Origin: Pseudomonas sp. UBA1879
GTDB taxonomy: Bacteria; Pseudomonadota; Gammaproteobacteria; Pseudomonadales; Pseudomonadaceae
Reading direction: 5' to 3'
DNA: 64,000 nt
Assembly: GCF_002338065.1 (NCBI RefSeq)
Contig: NZ_DDHJ01000014.1
Location: 124,001 to 188,000, forward strand
Shown piece after piece: positions 35,089 to 43,212 of the stretch. The translations under genes were made by a program, and so were the position numbers. Every line of letters begins with the position of its first letter. Within the stretch, counting starts at the first letter, position 1. The notes under the pieces were generated by a model. It was not told where the DNA came from and searched no databases. It saw only the letters and a program-made list of their open reading frames with translations.

Positions 35089-37176
35089 ATGAGCGCGCCT
35101 GCCACCTCCACCGAACGACCTGCACCCCACAATGACCGCGACCAACTAACCATCAACACCATTCGCACCTTGTCCATGGACGCCGTGCAAAAAGCCAACT
35201 CCGGCCACCCCGGCACGCCAATGGCGCTAGCCCCTGTAGGCTACACGGTGTGGAAAGACTTCCTGCGCTATCACCCGGAACACCCTGACTGGCCAAACCG
35301 CGACCGCTTCGTGCTGTCGGTAGGCCATGCGTCGATGCTGCTGTATTCGCTGCTGCACCTGGCAGGCGTGGTCGAGATCGACGAACACGGTAAGCCGTCT
35401 GGCAATCCGGCGATCAGCCTGGAGGACATCAAGCAGTTCCGTCAGATGGATTCGAAGACCCCCGGCCACCCGGAATACCGGATGACCACTGGCGTCGAAA
35501 CCACGACTGGGCCGCTGGGCCAGGGTTGCGCGAACAGCGTGGGCATGGCGATGGGCTCCCGCTGGCTGGGCGAGCATTTCAACAAGCCCGGCTCGACCTT
35601 GTTCGATTACAACGTGTACGTGCTGTGCGGTGATGGCGACATGATGGAAGGCGTGACCGCAGAAGCCGCATCGCTGGCCGGTCATTTGAAGCTGTCGAAC
35701 CTGTGCTGGATCTACGACAACAACACCATCAGCATCGAAGGCCACACCGAACTGGCCTACAGCGACGATCCGCTGAAACGTTTCGAAGGCTACGGCTGGA
35801 AAACCCTGCACGTGAAAGATGCCAACGATGCGGCAGCGCTGGCCCAAGCCATTCAGACTTTTCAACAAACCGACGACGCACCGACCCTGATCGTGGTTGA
35901 CAGCGTGATCGGCTACGGCTCGCCGAACAAACACAACACCGCTGCAGCGCACGGTGAACCGCTGGGCGAGGACGAAATCAAGCTGACCAAGAAGGCCTAT
36001 GGCTGGGATGAAAACAGCAGCTTTCTGGTCCCGGACGACGCCCGCCATCACCTGCGAGACGCGTTGCTGAAACGCAACGGCGCCGCCTACGACGCCTGGC
36101 AGGAAACCTTCACTCGCTTCGAGAAAGAACAGCCTGCGCTCTTTGATGAGCTTCAACGCATGCGTCAGGGCGAGATGCCCGAAGGCTGGCGCAACACTGC
36201 CGTCAGCTTCGACGCCGACGCCAAAGGCATGGCGACCCGTGCGGCAGGCGGCAAAGTACTCAACGGTTTTGCTCAGCAGATCCCTTGGCTGATCGGGGGC
36301 TCGGCGGACCTGTCGCCGTCGACCAAAACCAACCTCACATTCGAGGGTGCTGGCAGCTTTGAAGCTGGCAGCTACGGCGGCCGCAACCTGCATTTCGGGA
36401 TTCGTGAACACGCCATGGGCTCGATCGCCAACGGCCTGGCGTTGTCGTACATCCGTCCCTACACCTCAACGTTTCTGGTGTTCAGCGACTACATGAAACC
36501 GCCGATTCGTCTGGCGTCGATCATGGAATTGCCGGTGATTTTCGTGTTTACCCACGACTCCATTGGGGTCGGGGAAGACGGCCCCACTCACCAACCCATT
36601 GAACATCTGACCCAGTTGCGCGCTACCCCAGGCCTGATCACGCTGCGTCCCGGCGATGCCAATGAAACCGGCGAAGCCTGGAAGATCGCGCTGGCGCAGA
36701 CCGATCGGCCAAGCTGCATCGTGTTGTCACGTCAGCCGATGCCAACGCTGGACCGCGCGAAATACGCCAGTGCCGAAGGTCTGGCGCGGGGCGCGTATGT
36801 GCTGGCGGATGCGGTCGAAGGCAACGTCGATGTGATTCTGATCGCCACCGGCAGCGAAGTGGGGATGACGGTCGAAGCGTTCGAGAAGCTCAAGGCAGAA
36901 GGCATCGCGGCGCGCGTGGTGTCGATGCCAAGCTGGGAGTTGTTCGAGGATCAGGACAAGGCCTACCGCGACAGCGTGCTGCCGCCAGACGTCAAAGGCC
37001 GGTTGGTAGTGGAACAGGCAGGGCCTGTGGGCTGGGACCGCTACGTTGGCCAGACTGGCGAAAAGATCGTGATGAAGACCTTCGGTGCTTCAGCGCCTAT
37101 CGACAAGCTGCAGGCGAAGTTCGGATTTACGGTCGATAACATCGTCAAGGTCGCGAAGGAGCAAGCCGGTAAGTAA
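35089..37176 (+). CDS. tkt: Transketolase
   Basis: Thiamine-diphosphate enzyme of the pentose phosphate pathway that moves two-carbon units between sugar phosphates. The 695-residue protein has the TPP-binding motif CGDGDMMEGVTAEAASLAGHLKLSNL-type sequence near residue 183, the invariant His region HPGTPMALAPVGYTVW near 40, and FIFTHDS-like VFTHDSIGVGEDGPTHQP near 484 in the pyrimidine domain. The ATG has GAGGAG upstream. A B-type degenerate REP pair follows it. Confidence 0.96.
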   Translation: MSAPATSTERPAPHNDRDQLTINTIRTLSMDAVQKANSGHPGTPMALAPVGYTVWKDFLRYHPEHPDWPNRDRFVLSVGHASMLLYSLLHLAGVVEIDEHGKPSGNPAISLEDIKQFRQMDSKTPGHPEYRMTTGVETTTGPLGQGCANSVGMAMGSRWLGEHFNKPGSTLFDYNVYVLCGDGDMMEGVTAEAASLAGHLKLSNLCWIYDNNTISIEGHTELAYSDDPLKRFEGYGWKTLHVKDANDAAALAQAIQTFQQTDDAPTLIVVDSVIGYGSPNKHNTAAAHGEPLGEDEIKLTKKAYGWDENSSFLVPDDARHHLRDALLKRNGAAYDAWQETFTRFEKEQPALFDELQRMRQGEMPEGWRNTAVSFDADAKGMATRAAGGKVLNGFAQQIPWLIGGSADLSPSTKTNLTFEGAGSFEAGSYGGRNLHFGIREHAMGSIANGLALSYIRPYTSTFLVFSDYMKPPIRLASIMELPVIFVFTHDSIGVGEDGPTHQPIEHLTQLRATPGLITLRPGDANETGEAWKIALAQTDRPSCIVLSRQPMPTLDRAKYASAEGLARGAYVLADAVEGNVDVILIATGSEVGMTVEAFEKLKAEGIAARVVSMPSWELFEDQDKAYRDSVLPPDVKGRLVVEQAGPVGWDRYVGQTGEKIVMKTFGASAPIDKLQAKFGFTVDNIVKVAKEQAGK

Positions 37177-37184
37177 GCGTCGAT

Positions 37185-37300
37185 GTGTAGGAGTGTGGCG
37201 TGTCCCGCGATCGGCTGCGAAGCAGTCGGTTCGCACGGTTTCACGACGACTATGGCCGCTCGTGAACCCGGTGCTTTCGCGGGACTTGCCGCGCGCCTGC
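37185..37300 (+). repeat. Degenerate REP pair after tkt
   Basis: TGTAGGAGTGTGGCGTGTCCCGCGATC and a diverged partner, TCGCGGGACTTGCCGCG, mark an old REP pair of the GTGGCTTGTCCCGCG type between convergent genes. Confidence 0.6.
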
Positions 37301-37322
37301 ACAAACCCGCGTCACACCTTGC

Positions 37323-38534
37323 TCAACACCCGCTCAACACCGCCGGACGACGTTCGCCCTCAAAGAAGAACGGCCGAATCCGCACACCCACCGCATTGCC
37401 CGCAAACGCTGCAATCAACCAGAGCCAGCCGTGCACGCTTCCGGAGGCGATGCCGCTGAAGTAGGCGCCGATGTTGCAGCCGTACGCCAGACGCGAGCCG
37501 TAACCCAACAGCAAACCGCCCAGCACCGCAGCGACCAGCGAACGGGTTGGAATCTTCAGGCTTGGCGAGAAACGTCCTGCAAGCCCAGCCGCCACTGCCG
37601 CACCCAGCATGATGCCTATGTCCATGACGGTGGTGATGTCTTCCCACACCGGCGCGGCCAGCGCTTTGGCGTTAGCGGGCATCTGCCAGAACACCCAACT
37701 GCCCACGTCCACGCCCAATTCGCTGGCGACCTTTGCGCCCCATAACGCAAATGCCGACGTGATGCCCCACGGGCGACCAGCCAACGCTAGGGTGGCCTAG
37801 TTGAGCAGCGCCAAGGTAATCGCACCCCACACCAGAGGCCATGGCCCCCGCAGGAAGCGCCGCAGGCCCACGTGTTCACTCGTCGCAGCGGCTTCGAGTT
37901 CGCCATGACGACGCTTTTCCAGCTTGATCGTGACCAGCGCGATCACCGCGAACAGTGCCAGGCTCATGATCAAGGCAGGCATCACACCGAACGTTTTGAC
38001 GATCGACGTCGCAGGGAACGACGGCAGCGAAAACCACCAGTCGGCATGATGCGTCGCGACCACCGAACCGATGATGAAGAACAGCAGCGTTACCAGCATT
38101 CGCGCGTTGCCGCCGCCCACCGTGAACAACGTGCCCGACGCACAGCCACCGCCCATCTGCATGCCGACACCGAAGATGAACGCACCGAACACCACGGAAA
38201 TGCCCGCCGGCGCGACCAGCCCGGTCACCGGCGTGCCGAACAACGTGCCAGCACCCAATGCCGGGAAGAACAGCACCACGGCAATCGCCAGCATGACCAT
38301 CTGCGCTCGCAACCCTGCACCCCGCCGCTCGTTGATGAACACGCGCCAGGCGGACGTGAAGCCGAATGCCGCGTGATACAGCGTCAGGCCCAACGCCGCG
38401 CCGACGATCAACAGCAAGACTTGCTTGCCGCCGACAGCCGACTGAAGAAACAAAGCGCTGATCACCAACAGGATGAAAGCGACCAGCGGCGTACCGAACT
38501 TGCGTTCAGGCGCTGCGGAAAGGGGAAGGCTCAT
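37323..38534 (-). pseudogene. YeeE/YedE-family membrane protein gene interrupted by an in-frame amber codon
   Basis: A membrane protein of a family linked to sulfur-compound (thiosulfate) transport. The gene reads as one frame of 404 codons except for a TAG at 37797-37799 (codon 246). The 245-residue first part ends PWPLVWGAITLALLN and the rest resumes after the stop with ATLALAGRPWGITSAFALWG, in the same frame and with no gap. The upstream half has conserved GMQMGGGCASGTLFTVGGGN and the downstream half GYGSRLAYGCNIGAYFSGIASGS, the paired Cys-containing signatures that belong together in one protein. No ribosome site precedes a start after the stop. This is a recent nonsense mutation, a sequencing error, or a case of readthrough. 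Confidence 0.82.
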
Positions 38535-38603
38535 TGATGTGTCTCAGAATATGTATGCGATAGGCGCCAGTATAACCTCGCAGGTGTCGGCACGGCGCAC
38601 ACC

Positions 38604-38733
38604 TGTAGGCGCGTGGCTTGTCCCGCGATCTGCTGGGAACCGGCAGCACATTCAGCAAGTGAGGTGTATCCGTCATACCTGAAGGTTTCACGACTGCTTC
38701 GCAGCCGATCGCGGGACAAGCCACGCTCCTACA
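38604..38733 (+). repeat. REP pair, GTGGCTTGTCCCGCGATC type
   Basis: TGTAGGCGCGTGGCTTGTCCCG and the inverted GATCGCGGGACAAGCCACGC bracket about 80 bp in the gap between the YedE and MocR genes, both on the minus strand. Confidence 0.88.
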
Positions 38734-38748
38734 AAAAAGGATTGCGTT

Positions 38749-40290
38749 TCAGATCCAGACTCCCCGCAACCGCTCCAGCGCCGACGTGATATCCGCCTCA
38801 GGCACCCCCGCGAACCCCAGCACCAACCCTGCCCGATTGTCCACGGGTGTGTCTGAATCAGGAAGCCAGAAATCGCTCAACGGAGACAGCTCCACCCCTA
38901 CGCTTTCAGCGGTGGCGATCAAATGCTTCTCTCGCTCAAGACTGTCCACCGCCACCGACACATGCAACCCCGCCACCGGCTTGGGCATCGGGCTGCATCC
39001 CCGGACATCCTCGGGCCATCCCGCCAGCAGCGCATCCCGCCGACTCAGCGCCGCTCGCCGCATGCGCCGGATGTGCCGTTGGAAATGCCCGGCTGCGATG
39101 AACTCGGCCATCACGGCTTGGGTACCAATCTCCGAGTGGCGCATGTCCACCGCACGCCGTTGACTGAAGGCTTTCACCAAATGATGAGGCAGCACCAGAT
39201 ATCCCAGACGCAGCGCCGGGAACGCGATCTTGCCGAACGTGCCGACATAAAGCACCCGGCCGTTTCGGTCCAGCGCGGCCAATGGGGCCAGTGGCGCCCC
39301 GCTGTATCGGTATTCGCCGTCGTAATCGTCCTCGACGATCCAGCCCTGGGTGCGCCCCGCCCACGCCAGCAATTCCAGCCGACGCCCGAGACTCATGGTC
39401 ACGCCGAGTGGATACTGATGAGACGGCGTCACGTAGGCCAACTTGCAGCCCTTGTCTTTGTGTTCCGGGCTGCGCATCCCCTCCCCGTCCACCGGCATGC
39501 CGTGCAGTGTTGCACCCGCCACCGCGAAGGCATGTCCAGCAGCGCGATAGCCAGGATTTTCAATCGCGACGCCATCGCCAGCGTCCAACAGCAGCTGTGC
39601 ACAAAGGGTAATCGCCTGCTGCGCACCACTGGTGATCACAATTTGTTCAGGGACGCAGTGCAAGTCACGAGATGTTCTTAAATACACAGCAATGAGCTCA
39701 CGCAATCGCCACTCTCCCGCAGGGTCGCCATAACCCAGCTGATGCAGGCCGGGCCTGCGCCAGAAAGCCGCGTGCAGCTTGCCCCATACTTCAAAAGGGA
39801 ACAGATCGAACGCCGGAATGCCAACCCGAAAGGCCCTCGGCAAACCCTTTAGATGAGGCTTTAAATGATGCTGTTCCAGACGCGCCATCGATGAACTGTG
39901 GATAACTTTACTGGATAAATCACCAGCCTCATTTGCAGGAGTTGTGGATAAGGCTGTGGGTAAGCCTGGTGATAACCCTGTGGACATCTTTGTGGATACT
40001 TTGTTGGCAGGTCTCGACTTTTCAGGCAATTGAGCGACATAAGTGCCGTCACCCATCCGTCCTTCGGTAAAGCCCTCGGCGTAGAGCTGATCGTAGGCGC
40101 GCATCACGCTGTTTCGGGAGATGGTCAGCGCCATTGCCAAGTCACGACTTGAAGGCAAACGCGTGCCGCTGCTCAGGCGCCCGTCGAGAATCCGTTGGCG
40201 CAACGTCTGATAGAGCTGCCGACTCAGGCCCTGTTTGCGATCTAACTCGATCCCGGCGAAATCAAAAGTCAGCGATGGCGTAATTGGCAT
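38749..40290 (-). CDS. MocR-family (GntR plus aminotransferase) transcription regulator
   Basis: A 513-residue fusion regulator: an N-terminal GntR winged helix (about residues 12-80, GTRLPSSRDLAMALTISRNSVMRAYDQL region) and a C-terminal fold-type I aminotransferase-like domain from about 150, which binds pyridoxal phosphate. The PLP-lysine region is YVGTFGKIAFPALRLGYLV near residue 340, with Lys at the expected place, and VEDDYDGEYRYSG near 312 provides the aspartate. A linker rich in Thr/Ser lies between. It is divergent from the PaiB gene and has operator-like GGTTC words between. The ATG at 40314 is an alternative start. Confidence 0.9.
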   Translation of the reverse strand: MPITPSLTFDFAGIELDRKQGLSRQLYQTLRQRILDGRLSSGTRLPSSRDLAMALTISRNSVMRAYDQLYAEGFTEGRMGDGTYVAQLPEKSRPANKVSTKMSTGLSPGLPTALSTTPANEAGDLSSKVIHSSSMARLEQHHLKPHLKGLPRAFRVGIPAFDLFPFEVWGKLHAAFWRRPGLHQLGYGDPAGEWRLRELIAVYLRTSRDLHCVPEQIVITSGAQQAITLCAQLLLDAGDGVAIENPGYRAAGHAFAVAGATLHGMPVDGEGMRSPEHKDKGCKLAYVTPSHQYPLGVTMSLGRRLELLAWAGRTQGWIVEDDYDGEYRYSGAPLAPLAALDRNGRVLYVGTFGKIAFPALRLGYLVLPHHLVKAFSQRRAVDMRHSEIGTQAVMAEFIAAGHFQRHIRRMRRAALSRRDALLAGWPEDVRGCSPMPKPVAGLHVSVAVDSLEREKHLIATAESVGVELSPLSDFWLPDSDTPVDNRAGLVLGFAGVPEADITSALERLRGVWI

Positions 40291-40291
40291 G

Positions 40292-40338
40292 ATTGGTTCT
40301 ACGAAATTGGCCATTAATGGTTCTTACAACGAACCAAT
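40292..40338. promoter_or_regulatory. MocR/PdxR-type operator repeats
   Basis: ATTGGTTC (40292-40299), AATGGTTC (40316-40323) and the inverted GAACCAAT (40331-40338) lie between the divergent genes. The mix of direct and inverted copies is typical for MocR regulators. Binding by the neighbouring regulator is inferred. Confidence 0.7.
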
Positions 40339-40377
40339 AGGCTGCCTAGGATGAAGCCAATCGCCAAGGAAAATCTC

Positions 40378-41016
40378 ATGTACACACCCCGCTATTTCAA
40401 CGATGAAGACCTCGTCAGCCTGCATCGGCAGATCGAAGGAGCACGCTTGGCGACCCTGATCAGCGTCGATGAATCGGGTCTGCAAGCGAGCCATGTACCG
40501 TTGCTGCTCGACCCGAACCGAGGGCCCCATGGCACGCTGTTCGGCCACTTGGCGAAAGCCAACCCGCAGTGGAAGGCGTTGGCATCCGGCGAGGCGCTGG
40601 TCATTTTTCAAGGTCTGGACGCCTACATCAGCCCGTCTTTCTATGCCGCCAAAGCCGAACACGGGAAAGTCGTGCCGACCTGGAATTACCTCGCCGTGCA
40701 TGCCTACGGTCAAGCCGAAGTGTTTACTGACCCTGCCCGTCTGTTGCAGCTCGTTAGCGACTTGACTGACAAGCACGAAGCCACTCGCGCCGAACCTTGG
40801 GCGGTGAGCGACGCCCCCGCTGATTACGTCGAGAAGATGCTCAACGCCATCGTTGGCTTTGCCATCCCCATCGAGCGACTGGAAGGCAAGCGCAAGCTCA
40901 ATCAAAACCGCAGTGCCGAAGACATTGCAGGGGTCAGCAAAGGCCTGGCGGCCAGCGACGATCCAACCGATCAGAAAATCGCTCGTTTGATGAGCCAAGG
41001 AGTAAACCGTGTCTGA
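40378..41016 (+). CDS. FMN-binding negative transcriptional regulator, PaiB-like
   Basis: A 212-residue split-barrel FMN-binding protein of the PaiB family, named for a Bacillus regulator of sporulation and protease genes. Conserved parts are MYTPRYFNDEDLVSLHRQIE, the ATLISVDESGLQASHVPLLL strand, HGTLFGHLAKANPQW near residue 56, and FQGLDAYISPSFYAAKAEHGKVVPTWNY near 80. In pseudomonads such genes commonly sit with acetyltransferases and a MocR regulator, as here. AAGGA precedes the ATG. The stop overlaps the next start. Confidence 0.9.
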   Translation: MYTPRYFNDEDLVSLHRQIEGARLATLISVDESGLQASHVPLLLDPNRGPHGTLFGHLAKANPQWKALASGEALVIFQGLDAYISPSFYAAKAEHGKVVPTWNYLAVHAYGQAEVFTDPARLLQLVSDLTDKHEATRAEPWAVSDAPADYVEKMLNAIVGFAIPIERLEGKRKLNQNRSAEDIAGVSKGLAASDDPTDQKIARLMSQGVNRV

Positions 41017-41455
41017 CATTGAGATTCGTCGTGTCACCGCCGACGACCACGCTGCCTGGCTGCCGCTGTGGAAGGCTTATCTGACCTTCTACAAGGCCGA
41101 ATTGCCGGACGCCGTTACCGAAAGCACTTGGAAACGCTTTCTGGATGACAACGAACCGACCCATGCCGCCCTCGCCTGGCACGACGGCAAAGCGGTGGGC
41201 ATGGTGCATTTCATCTACCATCGCTCCAACTGGAGCATCAACTGGTCGTGTTACCTGCAAGACTTGCTGGTTACGCCAGATCAACGTGGCACCGGCGTCG
41301 GGCGCAAGCTGATCGAGTACGTCTACGCGACCGCCAAGAAGGACGGCGCCGACAAGGTTCACTGGCTGACCCACGAGACCAACGCGACCGCGATTCAGCT
41401 GTACGAACGCATCGCCGAACGCCCCGGCTTCATTCAATTCCGCAAACCGCTCTGA
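41009..41455 (+). CDS. GNAT-family N-acetyltransferase
   Basis: A 148-residue acetyl-CoA-dependent acetyltransferase of unknown substrate. The coenzyme A motif is LLVTPDQRGTGVGRKLIEYV near residue 88. It starts at a GTG that overlaps the PaiB gene by 8 bases, preceded by AAGGAG, so expression is coupled. Nearby PaiB/MocR genes hint at a polyamine or amino-compound substrate, but that is a guess. Confidence 0.9.
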   Translation: MSDIEIRRVTADDHAAWLPLWKAYLTFYKAELPDAVTESTWKRFLDDNEPTHAALAWHDGKAVGMVHFIYHRSNWSINWSCYLQDLLVTPDQRGTGVGRKLIEYVYATAKKDGADKVHWLTHETNATAIQLYERIAERPGFIQFRKPL

Positions 41456-41471
41456 GCCTGGAATTCTGAAC

Positions 41472-42143
41472 ATGTCGAACCTTGAACACTGGCAACCGGC
41501 CAAACTCCCCGACACGCGCACCTTGCAAGGCCGTTTTATCCGCCTTGAAAAACTCGACGCCACGCGTCACGCAGACGGTTTGTGGACCGCGCTGCAAGGC
41601 CCAGGCGCCGATCCGAAACTCTGGGATTACCTGGCCGTTGGCCCGTTCACCGAACGTGCAGCGTTCAACGATTATCTCGCCGCGCTGCAAGATTCGACCG
41701 ACCCGTGGTTCTACACCGTGATCGACCAGCAAACCGGCGCCATCGACGGCTTTCTCAGCCTGATGTCGATCGTACCCAGCGCAGGCCGTATCGAAATCGG
41801 CCACGTGACCTTCGGCGCGTCGATGCAGCGCACCCCTAAGAGCACCGAGGCGGTCTACCTGCTGGCCAAAGAATCGTTCGCCCTGGGCAACCGTCGCCTG
41901 GAGTGGAAGTGCAATGGCGACAACGCCCGCTCCAAACGCGCAGCCGAACGGTTCGGCTTCAGCTTCGAAGGCACGTTTCGGCAGCACATGATCGTCAAAG
42001 GGAAGAACCGCAACACGGCTTGGTTCTCGATCCTCGACAGCGAATGGCCCGAGCTGGAAAAAGCATTTATCGCCTGGCTGGCTGTGGATAACTTCAAGGA
42101 TGGTGAGCAGATCAAGACGTTGGCGGCTTTGCGTTCAGCCTGA
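41472..42143 (+). CDS. GNAT-family N-acetyltransferase, RimJ/RimL type
   Basis: A 223-residue acetyltransferase, larger than the preceding one. It has the RimJ/RimL-like pattern GRIEIGHVTFGASMQRTPKSTEAVYLL near residue 98 and WKCNGDNARSKRAAERFGFSFEGTFRQHMIVKG near 145. Its start is 16 bp after the previous stop, so it is the third gene of the PaiB operon. Substrate unknown. Confidence 0.9.
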   Translation: MSNLEHWQPAKLPDTRTLQGRFIRLEKLDATRHADGLWTALQGPGADPKLWDYLAVGPFTERAAFNDYLAALQDSTDPWFYTVIDQQTGAIDGFLSLMSIVPSAGRIEIGHVTFGASMQRTPKSTEAVYLLAKESFALGNRRLEWKCNGDNARSKRAAERFGFSFEGTFRQHMIVKGKNRNTAWFSILDSEWPELEKAFIAWLAVDNFKDGEQIKTLAALRSA

Positions 42144-42194
42144 ATAGCTGTGTCGCTGGAACGGGCAAGTCTCCAATCCAACGGGAGAACACAA

Positions 42195-42300
42195 ACCTGT
42201 GAGAGATTCTATGTTGGCTGGCAGATCGCATTCGTCCGACTGCGGCCCGCACCAAGTCGGCTCCCACAAAGGGCATGCATAAGTCATAAATCTGCGACCG
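42195..42300 (-). repeat. Dispersed ~100-bp repeat, copy 2
   Basis: The reverse complement of this stretch matches 6612-6710, including GGACGAATGCGATCTGCCAG and TTTATGACTTATGCA. It abuts the REP array at 42311. It is the first part of the 1,069-bp gene-free gap between the acetyltransferase and pyruvate carboxylase genes. Confidence 0.65.
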
Positions 42301-42310
42301 ACGTTGTACA

Positions 42311-43075
42311 TGTAGGAGCCGGCTTGCTGGCGAAAGCGGCGTGTCAGTCGCGATAGATGTGTCAGACCTTGCGCGTTCGCCAGCAAGCCGGCTCCCACCA
42401 TGTTCAGCGTGGGAGTAGGACTCGGTAACTGTCATCCGGCAAACTCGCGATGATCGAGCGATAGCTGTTCATCCCTTGCTGCTGCACGCGGCCATCTTCA
42501 AGGCCTGGACCAGCGCACGATCGAGTTCGCGTGCCTGTGGGAGCCGGCTTGCTGGCGAAAGCGGCGTGTCAGTCGCGATAGATGTGTCAGACCTTACGTA
42601 TTCGCCAGCAAGCCGGCTCCCACCATGTTCAGCGTGGGAGTAGGACTCGGTAACTGCCATCCGGCAAACTCGCAATGATCGAGCGATAGCCGTTCATCCA
42701 TTGCTGCGGCACGCGGCCATCTTCAAGGCCTGGAGCAGCGCACGATCGGGTTCGCGTACCTGTGGGAGCCGGCTTGCTGGCGAAAGCGGCGTGTCAGTCG
42801 CGATAGATGTGTCAGACCTTGCGTATTCGCCAGCAAGCCGGCTCCTACCATGTTCAGCGTGGGAGTAGGACTCAGTAACTGCCATCCGGCAAACTCGCGA
42901 TGATCGAGCGATAGCTGTTCATCCGTTGCTGCTGCACGCGGCCATCTTCAAGGCCTGGACCAGCGCACAATCGAGTTCGCGTACCTGTGGGAGCCGGCTT
43001 GCTGGCGAAAGCGGTGTGTCAGTCACCTGATTCGTCACAGGCACACGGCTTTCGCCAGCGAGCCGACGCCCACAA
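42311..43075 (+). repeat. Tandem array of 225-bp units each containing a REP pair
   Basis: REP pairs begin at 42311, 42536, 42761 and 42986, exactly 225 bp apart. Each unit has an inverted GCCGGCTTGCTGGCGAA pair with a CGGCGTGTCAGTCGCGATAG spacer, then about 135 bp of shared non-REP sequence, which includes GTGGGAGTAGGACTC and GCACGCGGCCATCTTCAAGG. Three units are complete; the fourth holds only a diverged REP pair. Units differ at few positions, so duplication looks recent. Short open frames across the units on the minus strand are low-quality and I do not call them genes. Confidence 0.92.
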
Positions 43076-43118
43076 TTAATCCGATGACTTGAGGTATTGC
43101 TTGCCGGAATTCGCGACA

Positions 43119-43147
43119 AAAAAAAGAGGAGCCACGAGAGCTCCCCC
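43119..43147 (-). terminator. Terminator after oadA
   Basis: On the minus strand GGGAGC pairs with GCTCC around a CTCGTG-type loop and runs into eight T residues. It lies 66 bp after the oadA stop. Confidence 0.8.
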
Positions 43148-43212
43148 AGAGGTAATCGTCCAGCCTGCCGCGTCTGTGCGCGTCAGGCTGTTTCAGATGT
43201 GATAAATCACGA

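Noticed and set aside
42469..42675. Small minus-strand open frames repeated in each 225-bp unit
   Set aside because: They run through REP hairpins, lack ribosome sites and their shared ending comes from the repeat itself.
43155..43195. Second hairpin near the oadA end as a further terminator
   Set aside because: CAGCCTG/CAGGCTG arms are present but there is no T-run on either strand.
42144..43212. CRISPR array in the repeat-rich gap
   Set aside because: The period is 225 bp with near-identical units, not short repeats with unique spacers, and there are no cas genes.
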